A stretch of DNA of 64,000 nucleotides, taken from positions 62,001 to 126,000 of the forward strand of contig JAGMUV010000025.1 of NCBI GenBank assembly GCA_020744425.1, given 5' to 3'. The DNA comes from Dactylonectria macrodidyma. Taxonomy: Eukaryota; Ascomycota; Sordariomycetes; Hypocreales; Nectriaceae. The notes below the pieces were generated by a model, which ran no database searches, had not been told where the DNA came from, and was given only the letters and a program-made list of their open reading frames with translations. Positions 22,024-38,483 of this stretch are shown piece by piece (positions within the stretch are counted from its first letter, which is position 1; each line of letters starts with the position of its first letter). Made by a program: the position numbers and the translations under genes.

Positions 22024-24578
22024 GTTGAGATATCAGAGTCCAGCAGTCGCTGAACGGGGATGGATAGAACACAGGTGAGGATGAATGGGGGGATGCGGGG
22101 GAACCAGGAACGAGAGAAGCAGCGCCGAGGGGTATTACTTAAGAGGACGGGGAACGATACGACGGAGCGGAGAAGAATTGCAGGCCTCGAGTAGACCTAC
22201 ACACAGGGCGCAAACTACATGATATCCAAGCCCACATCGTTCGTCGAGCCCGGGGTGGCGATGGATCACAACGCAATCGATACTACGTCCATGCCGGGCT
22301 CCACAGAGAGCAAGCAAGGTAGACCCGGGGGACCCAGTGGGCAGGTGACTGAAAGATGCTACATGAGTTATATTCTCACCATGAAACGAAGCCGCTGGAG
22401 CACTCCGATAAGGTCAGAGCGGACCGTCGTGAAGCGCGTCAACCCGGCATCTCGAGTCGTCCAGGGTCCAGCTTACACGGGGCGACGAGCTGATAAGAGC
22501 CGCATGCAGTTTAGCCGAGCGTCTTGTACCAGTTGTCATGTCTGCCGGCCAACGTTTACATTACGAGCCGGTAGGATTTTGTACGTAAAAGCGAGGCTCC
22601 GTGGACGTAACAGGTCGCGGTCGTTACGTTGCAGAAACCCAGCCATTGGCGAAGGCCCCCTGGAGGAGCATGTCATAGAATCCAGAGAATGGCCCCAGGC
22701 AAATTGGCGACTCATGCTAGGACGGGTGAAAGTGGATCTTTTTCTTCGATTTTTTCTCTTCCATCCATTCTAGAAGCCCCAACGGACCCGGCGAGACCCC
22801 TCCCAAATCCCGTGGTAACGCCGTCTCGTGTGGATCCCATCGCCGGCCCACCCGAGGCCGTTCGCGAACCCGTCAGATGTCGCGATGAAGGAAGAATTTT
22901 CCCAACAAACGACACCACGTGTGATGTTCGTCGTGTCATATCTGCAGAAGACCCCGGAATCTCACTGATTCTGATGTCCACTGCAAGACAAAAAACGCGG
23001 GGCTTGCATGAGCTGTAGATACTGGAGATGATAAGCTGGGGAGAACTAATACCATCACCAAAGTTTTACTCAAGCTTGACGTCATGTCCTCGGTCCACTT
23101 TGAAAATTGGCTCCTTGAAAGGTTTGTACATTAATGAAAGCAAGTCATGGGTCTTAGACCTCAAAGATGGCATCCAGCCATCGCCGTGGTAGTGGGGACA
23201 GAGTTTCTCTTCCTCGCCACATCGACAAGCTACGACTCAACACCATGGCGTGCAGCGGCAAGAGTAATTCCCGTAAATACCCAAGTTTTCCTGATGTGAT
23301 AATCGTCGCCATTCGGCTCTCCGGCAAGAGTAATTCCCGTAAATACCCAAGTTTTCCTGATGTGATAATCGTCGCCATTCGGCTCTCCCAATTTTGTCTA
23401 GGCCTTGGACCCCTTTGGCGTCTTTGTACTCTCTAGCATAAGGCTATCCGCTCCGTCGAGGGCGAGTTGCTGCTGGCACAGAGTCAAAAAAACACACTTT
23501 TCTTCACAACTCAGGCATTTTAAGACCCAATGCTTCCACGGTTGCCTAATTTTGCACTCTCATGATTCTCCCAACTGGGCTGTGCAAGCGTTCCTTTTAT
23601 GTCATCTAGTCCTAACTGCGTCCCAGGACTTGGATAATGGACGGCTATCAAGGATTGTAACAAGAAATCATGACCAACAGGCATAATCCAAACGCTGCAA
23701 TACGCGGAGGCGGTCTAATCTAGGTGATAGCAACTGCCTTGGCGTCTAGTCGCTAAACAGTACAGCAACGGGGATAGTACACAGAAACACAGCCTCTGCA
23801 TGTTTCCCTCCTAATCTAATTTGATTGAAACTATCCCTCATTTATCCTGAACTGCTCAAATTGACATCATTCATGCTGATCAGCTTTGTCTACTATCGTG
23901 AATGCTTTTAGAACCCTTCACTCAAGCGTCAGTGAGCGGCTGTCATATTATCTCCAGACAGTTCATGGAGCCGCTTCATATCAACACTCTGCTAATCGTG
24001 TCAACTAATAAGTAAAGACGACACGGGTTAGAGACTGTTCTGTAGCCGATGTTTTGAACCAGCCTGCTTCTCGATGAAAACACAAAAACAAAAAACACGT
24101 CACTACCGACCCAAACAGCAGGGAGCAGAGAACATCAGACGTTCATGATCGGCCACGATCCATTATTCAACTGGAGGTTGATTAAATGATGCACCAGTTG
24201 ATATCAAACGCCAACACTACCGCTCAGGGCAAACTCACGTTTGGTGAAACCGGCGACTTAGGCGCCGAATTGAAAATGGTATTTGCCTGTGTATCATATT
24301 AACTTTCCAAGCAAAAGTGGTGATTGAACGTGCCAAGGCTGTGGTAAAATTGTATCTTGCAAACAAACTTGGAACTCGAAAAAATTAGAAACTCTTGGAG
24401 CATTGGCGGGTCAAAGTGATGTGCTTCTCTTGACAGAATAGGCCATGACAGTGAAGAATTACGCACCAACATCACGGGGCATCTTGGGTTGGCATGGAAA
24501 TCAAAAAATCACAATGTAATTTATATAAATATATATGGAGAATCTAGATGAAATTGTACTGCGCAACACACGCGTTTC
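22024..24578. other. Intergenic with a 66-bp tandem duplication
   Basis: About 2.5 kb holding the transporter promoter at the left and the 3' flank of the catalase-peroxidase at the right. The only structure I see is the duplicated 66-bp block at 23256-23387. Frames in the left part (22219-23018) have no family likeness. Confidence 0.5.
23256..23387. repeat. Perfect 66-bp tandem duplication
   Basis: Two adjacent identical 66-bp units, 23256-23321 and 23322-23387, each beginning CGGCAAGAGTAATTCCCGTA and ending GGCTCTC. As 66 is divisible by three the surrounding frames stay open, but no gene is recognised. Perfect identity points to a recent event such as replication slippage. Confidence 0.95.
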
Positions 24579-30210
<5,632 letters not shown>

Positions 30211-32949
30211 TTATTCTAGCTGAGTTCCACCACTTCTCTCATCCAAATGGGAGTCGAAGCTTGTTTGTTCAATAAATTCCATAACCTGGTTGTTGTTGTT
30301 GAACCACCCATCTAATTGAGCTGGGTCACTTGTCCATATGGGGTTGATCTCTTGTTGGCCCTCCATGAAACTATCTATAGCATCATCTCCCATGAAACTC
30401 CCAGTTGAGTCGATTTGCCCTTGGAACATGCCGGAGGTGTCTTGTTGTCCAGCCTCGAGGCCAACATTGGTGAAGCCAAGCGCGTTCAGACAATTATTCA
30501 GCTGAGCTCCGGTCTTTGTAGGCCCCGCGGGCGGGGTTGAGTTACGAAACTCGATATAACGAACAGCCACCTTATAAAGCGCATGGAATAGGCGATACAT
30601 GTTTGCTGCGGCATCCAAGACAGGCGGGGCCGAGTCCATAGAGTTGATGAAGCTCTCGAGGCGGGCCAGGTCCATCTCGTCCCTTGTCTCGATGACTTGA
30701 CAGAAGACCACAATAAAGGGAACAAATGGAGCATAAAGTAACGTCCTAAAACAGTTAGAGAATTTGTGAATTAGATGACAGCGCACCCATGCTAGCAGGA
30801 AGAGGGTATCGATTAGTACTCACCATTGTACATATGCAGAATAGTACGACGCATGGCTCTGTTCAAGAAATTTCATACAATCTTGATGCCTCTCAAGTGT
30901 TGCTCGCGCAGCTTCAATGCACTCTGGAATAAATGTTGTGTGCTTTTTCAAAGGAGAACGACTTGCACGATAGACAAGTGTAAGTAGTGAGAGTCGGAGA
31001 ATGTCATCTGTGATGAAGGTGAATTTTGACATGGGTTTGCCAATCTTCTCAACCATTTTGTTCACCAATTTGCTCTGAACATCATCCATTAGCTCGCATA
31101 TTCTAAATGGAAGGGAAATGCACTTACGCTCATCCCATATTGCTCACTTCGAATCTCGGTAAGATCATTCGCGAGGCTTTGGACTCGAGACTCCCGCACA
31201 TGGTCAGGCTGAAGCACAGAGTTAGGACTAAACAAAATCTCGTAGATACTTCCTTGACATTTAGCAGTCCTAATCCACAGGGAGATATAAGGTGACAGAG
31301 GGTTGGGGTAAAAGTCTTCCATTCCTGGGATAGACACGGTCACAGCCCAATCTGGAATCGTCGAGGCCCTCCCCAAGCGAAGCGACAGACTCTTTTCAAT
31401 CATGTAAACATTCCAAAAGAGGAATGATTTACGACGAATAGTTTTTGCGTCGTCATTCTTCATAGATGACGACTGATGATATCCAAGTGTTTGACATAGC
31501 TCAGATGCCTTAGATACCAGAGTCCAACACAGGGACGGTCTTGAAATATCGATAGCGTGAAAGGACTAAAACGTTCATTAGTCGATGGAATCCTGGGATC
31601 AAGCCAGAGACAATGGTATCAGTACACCTAAAAGTAGCGCGCCGATCATACGCGACGTGGCGGGCACATGCAAGGGCAAGTTTGCCAGGGCCGTCTGGAG
31701 ATTCGCGCGGCACATTTCAACATAGGGAATAATTTCATCTTCCTTTTCAGGCGTCCGAGCCATGTATTCCGTGTACAAGTATAGAAGGCCAGCATTCGCA
31801 GTGATGAAGTCGGCTTGGGAATAGTTTTCGGAAAAGTAGACGTGAAGGCAAAGTTCCGAGAAATTCTCCAAGGGAGAGAACTCATGGATCATAGTAGCCA
31901 TTTCTGTGGGTGCAGCTACAAATCCGCAGGAAGCTATCAGCAAGATGCATGGCAGACGGGGGCAGATGAGGCAGAAGCCGTAGCTCAAAGCCTTCTGTAT
32001 GCACACGGACTTACCTTTAGCAGCACGTATGAGAGCTACGGTTAGTTTCATGGGCGGTAGTTCGTTGCCTCGAAAGGAAACGCATTCAACGGGGTGCGCA
32101 TCTGGATACGACATGTCGTTGGCTCCGTTTTGTTGATTCATGGAATCTACGACATGGTGAAGAGAGGACAGGGCATCCCGAAACTCGATGTTGGAGGAAT
32201 CCGGTATGGCGTCGGTTTGAACGGCGCCCTGGAGGAACTCGTTGGCGAAGACTGAGTGGGCTGCTAGGGTTGATTCTCCTTGGATGGCTGGGCTGTCTGA
32301 AGCTCGTCTGACTACGTGGCCGAAGTGTGCAGACGATGATGCTGGTATAGGAGGCCGAGGCGAGCTTCCTGAAGACCCAATCGTCTGAATAGCGTGGACA
32401 GCAGGAGTTGCCAAGTTTGTTTGTAGCTCTTCAAGCAGCCGAGTGACTTCTTCGAGCCGGCTGTCAATGACATCAATCTTCCTCTCGCTGCAAAGCGGTT
32501 GCGAAGTTTAAAGTGAGCTCTCTGGTTCATTTCGTCACCACGATGAGCGAAACAAGGATACTCACTACTGGGCGGACAGGAGGATTCGAGTGCGTTTTTC
32601 CTTTGGGCGGGTGTTGGCTTGTATGCAGGGAATTTTCGCCTGCGAGCAGTAGGAACACGGGGATTTTCTGTCGCAGCGAATCTGCAAAGTCCCAATTCCA
32701 ATGAGTTATGCTAGGGCGATGTGGATTGAGAAGAGCATACACACCTTCCGTGTGCGACAAGCGTCACACTACAGGCCATAAAAAGAAAGATATCAGCAAC
32801 AGAACGATGGAACTCTGGAATCAAGACACAGCACTGACAGCTCTTCGAATGATGGGCGCTGGAGAGTCGTGGGCCGGAGAGTCCGATCCCTCGTCTTGTC
32901 GTTGAGGAGAGGCCTTGGCGGCAGCCTCCGCCCAGAGTTCGGCAGCCAT
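30211..32949 (-). CDS. Zn2Cys6 transcription factor with fungal-specific middle homology domain, eight exons
   Basis: Spliced frame: complement(30211-30745, 30824-31074, 31128-31565, 31626-31915, 32015-32487, 32566-32681, 32745-32768, 32830-32949), giving 748 residues with all phases consistent. The binuclear cluster is assembled across three exons, one of only 24 bp: C41-x2-C44-x6-C51-x5-C57-x2-C60-x6-C67, the exact Zn2Cys6 spacing, followed by a basic linker and a short heptad-like helix (residues about 90-110) for dimerisation. The middle region (about 260-560) is the Fungal_trans domain, with SWTL-like and ELCQTLGYH motifs followed by RRKSFLFWNVYMIEKSLSLRLGR. The C-terminus is Gln/Asn/Asp-rich, as in activation domains. 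Introns 50-100 nt. The intron at 31625-31566 has a weak GTACTG donor but is the only join that keeps phase. The target genes are unknown; the neighbours give no clear regulon. Confidence 0.88.
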
Positions 32950-33444
32950 TGGGTGGCAGACAAGCGGCAACTCGCACTGCAGCAAAAGGATGTGGCGGTT
33001 AGGAGAAGAGGCAGGGAGGGGCCTTTGACAGGCGGCTAAGAAGCAGTCAGAATTCTAATCGGCAAAGAGATCCGAGAATGAAGGAAGCAATCTGCAGCAA
33101 GCTCCGAGGTATTCCGCATTAAGTAGCGACGGAATGCCATGTAGGGCTGAGAATGCCACATTACGTCGTGGAATGTTCCTCATGCTCTCTCCTACTACGT
33201 AGTAGAAAAGCATACGGAACACGCGGGTTCCGCAAACCTGGTGAGTGGATACCTTGAATGAACGCTTCGGCTCAGATCCAGTCCATGCACGCACCACGAG
33301 TCATGACGCCAAGCAGACAGATGAAGGCGGAGGCAAGTATAAATAGGTGGTTCACGAGCAGTTTGATTTCTTGCTGACTACTTCGTAGATTTTCAGCAGT
33401 CATAGCTCCGATCCTTGACTACTGCGCCGCGGCGTTGAGAGGCC
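32950..33444. other. Intergenic between divergent starts
   Basis: Promoter region of the transcription factor on the minus strand. On the plus strand it holds a TATA-like word near the right end, listed separately. No other structure is seen. Confidence 0.5.
33338..33345 (+). promoter_or_regulatory. TATA-box-like element
   Basis: TATAAATA lies about 100 bp upstream of the ATG at 33445 of a 57-codon open frame. It is the main reason to take that short frame seriously; it could be chance. Confidence 0.35.
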
Positions 33445-33618
33445 ATGCAGACATTCAACCCCAATTTATTCGGATTCGCCACCACTTCTAGCGGGTTGGG
33501 AGGAGCCATGCCATGTCAGCCCACATGTCTTAATGGCTGGGAATCTGGGGCCTCTATTTTTATACCTGCCTCAGGAGTGGGGCTGATCTCGGTCAGGTAC
33601 CCGGAGGCAGGAAATTAA
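33445..33618 (+). CDS. Possible short gene (57 aa), unsupported by family
   Basis: An uninterrupted 57-codon frame starts with ATG in the context GGCCATGC and ends with TAA at 33616-33618, overlapping the stop of the opposite-strand acetyltransferase by four bases. A TATAAATA word sits 107 bp upstream. The predicted peptide is Gly/Ser/Pro-rich with two Cys and no charged clusters, and has no signal peptide. I recognise no relative. A frame of this length can occur by chance, so this is a candidate only. Confidence 0.22.
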   Translation: MQTFNPNLFGFATTSSGLGGAMPCQPTCLNGWESGASIFIPASGVGLISVRYPEAGN

Positions 33619-34184
33619 AGGAGGCTCTTGTCGAATATTCTGTACTCGGTGGGCCCTGCGAGAATCTTGGCCAACTCCGGGTAATCCTCATCGAAGCTTC
33701 CAAGCTTGACGACTTCGTATCCCATCCTCAGGTACCAAGCCAGCAGCCTCTCCTTTCCCGCGTGCTGAAAGGTCGTAGGCACGAGCAGCTCGAGCTGCAT
33801 GACGGTGCATCCGCGTCTCCGACACTCGTCCTCGGCGAAGAGAGCCATCTGCCGCCCGAGTCCGGTTCCTCTGTACCGAGAGTCGAGCGCAAGCATGCCG
33901 AACTCGCCGCGATCCGGCGATAGTAGCTTGATGAAGACGCAGCCAACAGGCTCACTGGTGGAATCGAGATACGCTACCGCGAGTTGGCCGTCGCGGAGGA
34001 ATTGAGAGATTTCTGCAGAGGATGTGCGCTGATAGGAGGGGAGGAAAATGTCCGCCTCGGCCTCTTTGTAGACAGTGTTGACAATGTCGGCCAGAAGGGA
34101 CGTGAGCAAGGTGTCATCTGCCTCTGTAGGCGGGGGGATCTTGATGGTGATGGCGTCGGCCTTGTTGGACACTCCGGCTGTCAT
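33615..34184 (-). CDS. GNAT-family N-acetyltransferase
   Basis: A single exon of 189 residues; I use the ATG at 34184 (the frame is open a few codons further to a non-ATG codon). The acetyl-CoA binding motif A is clear: a strand GEFGMLALD followed by RYRGTGLGRQM, matching Q/R-x-x-G-x-G/A. It is followed by a helix with AEDECRRRGC and a motif B strand (MQLELLV), then WYLRMGYEVV, the standard end of the GNAT fold. The family transfers acetyl groups to amines of small molecules or proteins; the substrate is not readable. The C-terminus ends shortly after, at a length normal for small GNAT enzymes. Confidence 0.87.
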   Translation of the reverse strand: MTAGVSNKADAITIKIPPPTEADDTLLTSLLADIVNTVYKEAEADIFLPSYQRTSSAEISQFLRDGQLAVAYLDSTSEPVGCVFIKLLSPDRGEFGMLALDSRYRGTGLGRQMALFAEDECRRRGCTVMQLELLVPTTFQHAGKERLLAWYLRMGYEVVKLGSFDEDYPELAKILAGPTEYRIFDKSLL

Positions 34185-34900
34185 TCTGACTTTTGCTGTT
34201 GTCAACCTTTGGTCAACGGGATCAATTTCGAATTCCTCTTTGATCGGTTCAGGAAAGAGGGTTTGCTGTCCGTCAGGTTGAGCTTGTTCGGGTACGGATG
34301 AGGGGTTTCTCGAATTTGGAGATGTGGTCTTTAGTCTCGCCTCAAAAAAATTTTAAATACATAAAAAAATTACTTAGTTCGTGTCATGACATGTACCTTT
34401 AAGGCATGTAAGCAACTTTAAGAGAAAATGCGGTCTTAACGAGATGTGTCTCATCTCGCTCGATGACGTAAGATCCTCACCACTCATCTCACTGCCTTGT
34501 GTGAGCTCTTCTCTCATCGAGAGCCGTGTAAGTTTCAGTCCGCTCATCTCGGGTATCGTTCCAGTGATGGATAAGTGGACCAAGCGCTGCATCGATCTGG
34601 GGCTTGAACAATGCGTAAACTCTGCCAGACTACAGCATTTGGCCAAACCTGACCATCACCCTCATCCCAAAGTTTATGGCGGGAAGCCGTCCCTCTCATG
34701 GCCATCTCATCGCGACTTTGGCCGTCCCCAAATCAAAACGACGCTAGCGAAACCAAGTACTTTAGATAGCAAGTTATGCACAGTCACACATGGCGTTGTG
34801 CGAGTAGAGATTGGGGTATTGAGGGAGTCATCTAAGCACCTGGCTATCCTAGTCGTCTTTTTCCTGGGTTGGGTGAGATGAATTGGTGCTGACGTGACCA
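34185..34900. other. Intergenic, no gene seen
   Basis: 5' flank of the acetyltransferase and 3' flank of the TMEM14 gene. A short A/T-rich patch lies at 34345-34375. Nothing else can be supported. Confidence 0.5.
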
Positions 34901-35368
34901 CTAAACTCCATATCGAAACTCCCGGAACTTCTTCTGGTAGTAGAAGGTCGCAAGTCCACCAGCGGCACCAAGAGCTAGAGGAATTGGTGCCCTACCTCCC
35001 GTCTTGATGATCCTAGGAATAGCTGAACCAGTGAGCAGCACACTGTTTCCAAGCGCGAGCTCAGATCCATAGTCCTTGTTCTGTTTGAGGAGGTAGCCTG
35101 GAGCACAGTGTTAGATCCAGCGGTCCAATGCTTCGCCTTCAAGTATATATTGCCATCAGGGATGGAAAACACATACCAGCATATGCATATGAGACACCAA
35201 GTCCGACACCGGCCACGAGAGAAGGCACTGAGCGGGTTCGCACGTAGCCCGCCGTTCCGCCCACAGCCACTAATCAATTGACGCCGAGGTTAGTGTCAAA
35301 ATGAATCAATTAGTATCGCGGAAGAACGTACAGAGGGCGGCAAGAGTGAAAGACGGATGCTCAGCCAT
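34901..35368 (-). CDS. TMEM14/UPF0136 small membrane protein, three exons
   Basis: Exons complement(34901-35097, 35177-35269, 35332-35368) give 108 residues. Introns are GTACGT...TTAG and GTATGT...CCAG, with phases that close. The product has three to four hydrophobic helices separated by Gly-rich turns, GGTAGYVRTRS after the first helix and the final GGLATFYYQKKFREFR segment, the normal length and layout of the Tmemb_14 family (TMEM14C in animals, FAX1-like in plants). Relatives sit in mitochondrial or plastid membranes and are implicated in porphyrin or fatty acid movement; the fungal role is not established. The frame extends upstream of the ATG at 35368, but the family starts here. Confidence 0.87.
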
Positions 35369-36240
35369 AATTGATGATGGGTTGGTTTGCTGGTAAGGAA
35401 AACGAGGCCAGTCGAAATGCCACGATTCGGGTTTTCCGGATGCTCGCGTCTCGGAGTTTCGCGCCTCGGATGAAATTCGGCTAAATACACTCATTTCTGG
35501 GCTTACCGATGACACCATTCTCGATGCTTGTTCGAAATCAACGAAGCGATCATGAGCGGCTCCAGCCGCGCAAAAGTAGTTCTCGACTGGATCAGACGTC
35601 GAAGACAAATCGGCACATGAAACAGAAAATAACACTTGGATCCTTCACAGTACACTTCATGTCCAAATTCTGCACGTGAATCCAATCATGTTTTTACGTG
35701 CACAGTGATGTGCCTTGTATTTTGTGCCCACACACTTCCGGCCTTCAATCAGCGTGGCCAGCTTTTTCGCCCTTGTCGAGAGCATTCCTTAGCACTACCT
35801 ACCAAAGTTTTATCGGTAAACGGTCACACAAATTCAGCGCTAACAGTTTTTGCCATCATCATCTTGTGGCACCACCTCAGTCGTGCCTCATTCTCAAGCC
35901 CTTATTGCCAGAGCAGAAAAAAGGAGCGGAAGCTACCCTACAGTGTCAACCAGGGGTCTGAGATTCTGCGGGGGGGCTGGATGCACCACTTCAGAAGGCG
36001 CGGAGAAGCCTTGAGTCCCTCGGTAGGGTCCGAAAGTGCACTCGTTTCAGAATTGGTCATGTGGCAATGGGCAAACCTCAGCGCATGAAAAGGGCCATGG
36101 TGTGACACTTCACGCAGAGCTTCACCGACTACATAGTGCGGCCATTCGCTACCTCGTCCGGCGATGTCGATTTTCACCTTTCTTTCGATGCTCGAGAAGG
36201 TTATTAGTCAAGCTGAATTCTCGCGTGCTTGATTTGTCGG
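35369..36240. other. Intergenic, no supported gene
   Basis: 5' flank of the TMEM14 gene. Short frames on both strands (for example around 35636-36088) have no motif or splice continuation. Confidence 0.45.
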
Positions 36241-36650
36241 CTACCGTCGCATCCAGGGGTTGGTTATGGAGGAGTTGGAGGGCTCGGAAACTGGAGTTCC
36301 GACGCGTGCCCACACGCGTTTCAGCCCATTGTTAAGCTTTCCCCACGCTAGGAGACCGAAGTGTGTCATCTTTCTCTGTCCATGTCTTCTTGCGCAGAGA
36401 CATGGCTGGATGAATTTCTCTTGTTCAATAGTTGAATATGTACTCGGAATATCTAGGATGTTAAATGCTATTCGATTGAATAGCTTGTGTGGACCAAGGA
36501 TGCCAAACTTTTCCGTTGTCGTAGACGCTTTTCCTCCCAAGTTCTTACGCCACTGGACGATGAGATCATCTGGATGAAGAACATCACTTGTCAGTTGAGC
36601 AAGTGCCATGGATCAAAAACAAGCTTACTTGGAACTTTGTAATCCAACAT
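36241..36650 (-). CDS. Possible small two-exon gene of unknown function
   Basis: A 109-codon open stretch (36241-36569) can be joined to a 22-nt first exon (36629-36650) by a 59-nt intron with a GTAAGC donor, a CTGAC-like branch and a CAG acceptor, giving 116 residues starting with ATG. The product is basic, with several Trp, and has no signal peptide. I recognise no family. The intron signals are the only support and the whole model could be a decayed or chance frame. Confidence 0.2.
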
Positions 36651-37546
36651 CTTCCCGTTTCATGGCGTCTTTCACCATGGCAAGCTTAAGAGCCGATTCT
36701 TGATTCTCACATTTAGAGACTGTCCTGTAACACCCGAGACCGGGATTCTTCCTCTCCGGGTGCCGGACGATCTTGCGTTGGAGAAGCGACAAGGGTGCAC
36801 TCCCGCACCATAAGTTACTACTCATAGAGAAGTAGACCAGTGCCAACTCCAGACGAACTAGGCACCGGAGTGCCAACCCCGATCTCTTAGCATCGGTCCA
36901 TTTCCCATGCCTGTAACGCTTTTGCCCTGATCGGCGGCAATGCGATGGCAGCCACGGCCCTCATCCGAGCTCCGGTAGGACCATTGGGTTGTTGCTTAAT
37001 GCACAGGCCCTATTTGTCCCCAGAAGATCCGACCGCCGTGTTTCGTAAGACGGGACGACAAGTGCATACTCGGCAGTGCGTAGCATTAGGCCGTTGCAGT
37101 GCGACTCAGATGGATCATGGTGAGGCATAGCCGGATGCCGGTTCGATGTTGATTGATACCTTGTTGATGATACCCGACGACCGTTTCCCCGATGATGAGA
37201 TCTGCCACCCACTTGCGACGATATCATACGCGGCTGCGAGAGGTTCCGTGGGGATGCGCGCTTGGCATGACTTTGAACCCCTTGTTGTGTATGGAAGAGA
37301 AACCTGATTCAATGTGTTTGGGCATCGTCCAACAAACAAGTCGAGCGACTATAATATGCTCCCTTTCGTCCCGCTGTAATGTTGTTTTTCTCTCATCATC
37401 CAAGACACAACTCCTCCTACCTTCTTACCTTCATTTCAAAGAGCTGGGCTCTTGTTCCATTCACCATCACTCTATTCACTCATTTCCTGAATTGATTTCA
37501 GTCTTTTACTCTCAATCCAACTTAACTCCCTCTCTTTACCGACAAG
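36651..37546. other. Intergenic, upstream of the secreted repeat protein
   Basis: Contains the promoter of the gene at 37547, with pyrimidine-rich leader sequence (CTCATCATCC, CTCACTCATT-like words) close to the start and an ACTATAATATG word near 37349. No other gene is seen. Confidence 0.45.
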
Positions 37547-38483
37547 ATGAAGTCCTTCTCTATTATGCTCATGACCGCTGGCCTGGTGTCGGCCGTCGCC
37601 ATTGACCTCACCCCGGCCCAGCGCCGCGCCGAGCACGAGCATGCCATCCGTCAGTTCCACACCATCGTCGCCGGAGCCGCCGCTGCTGGCGAGACCGCAG
37701 CCGCTACCGAGACAGCCGCCGCGGGTGAGGAGGCAGCTGCAGGCGAGGAGGCAGCTGCTACCGAGACAGCGGCCGCTACCGAGACTCCTGCTGAGGAAGA
37801 GACGGTGGTCGTGACCGAGACTCCCGCCGCAGATGAGGAGACACCGGCCGAGGGTGAGGAAGCTCCGGCTGAGACCGAGACTCCGGCCGAGGGTGAGGAG
37901 GCTCCGGCCGAGACCGAGGCCGCGACTCCGGCCGAGACCGAAGCACCAGCTGAGACTGAGGCGCCTGCCGAGGGCGAGGAGAACCAAGAGGAGGAGAACC
38001 AGGAGGAGGAGAACCAGGGGGAGGAGAACCAGGGGGAGGAGAACCAGGAGGAGGAGAACCAGGAGGATAACCAGGGCGATAACCGCGATGACAACCAGGG
38101 CGACGGCAGGAAGAACAAGGGAAAGAACAATGGACAGCAGATCGACCTTGGCGACATCCTCAACCTTGGCCCCCAGATCGAGCAACTTGTCGTCCAGACG
38201 GGTATGCAGGGTGTCATCAACCTCGGAAACATCAACCGGGTCGGCTTCGCCAACCAGGTCATCATCCTGACGCAGCTCCAGCAGATCCGCACCCTGCAGG
38301 TCTTCAACATCGTCCAGCAGCAGGACATCATCGTGCTCCTGAACAGCGGCCGCATGCAATTTGGTGGCGGCGTCCAGAGTAAGCATTCTCCAGTCTCCCG
38401 CTCATAACCTCTCGCTAATGTGCAATTTTTCAGTCATCGCTCGTGATCAACAGGACGGCTTCAAGCGCAAGATCCGTGCTTAA
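37547..38483 (+). CDS. Secreted Ala/Glu/Pro/Thr repeat protein with acidic Asn-Gln-Glu tract, two exons
   Basis: Exons 37547-38378 and 38434-38483 join at GTAAGC...TTTCAG to give 293 residues. Residues 1-18 are a signal peptide. Residues 43-145 are low-complexity imperfect repeats of Ala, Glu, Thr and Pro (units like TETPAEGEEAPAE). Residues 146-180 are a tract of five-residue units of the form N-Q-E/G-E-E. Then comes a short basic patch and a conserved-looking globular tail from about residue 197, rich in hydrophobic residues, Gln and Asn (VVQTG, GVINLGNIN, VIILTQLQQI). The second exon adds a basic end. It has no cysteine. Similar fungal secreted proteins are unnamed. The repeat region also leaves the opposite strand open, which is an artefact. 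It may be a wall-associated or effector-like protein; this is inference. Confidence 0.82.
37673..38095 (+). repeat. Coding tandem repeats: Ala/Glu/Thr/Pro units, then N-Q-E-E-E units
   Basis: Imperfect in-frame repeats inside the secreted protein gene. First GCC/GAG/ACC-rich units (about 37673-37980), then about six 15-bp units based on GAGGAGAACCAGGAG (about 37976-38070) and a shorter GAT/AAC/CAG tail. Units are multiples of three, so copy-number change keeps the frame. Confidence 0.85.

Noticed and set aside
35369..35635. N-terminal extension of the TMEM14 protein
   Set aside because: The frame is open upstream, but family members are about 105 residues and start at the ATG used; the extension is Ser-rich without likeness.
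37472..38386. 304-codon open frame on the minus strand, Leu/Val-rich
   Set aside because: Complement of the Ala/Glu repeat region; the low-complexity codons keep the other strand open. The plus strand has the signal peptide, intron and conserved tail.
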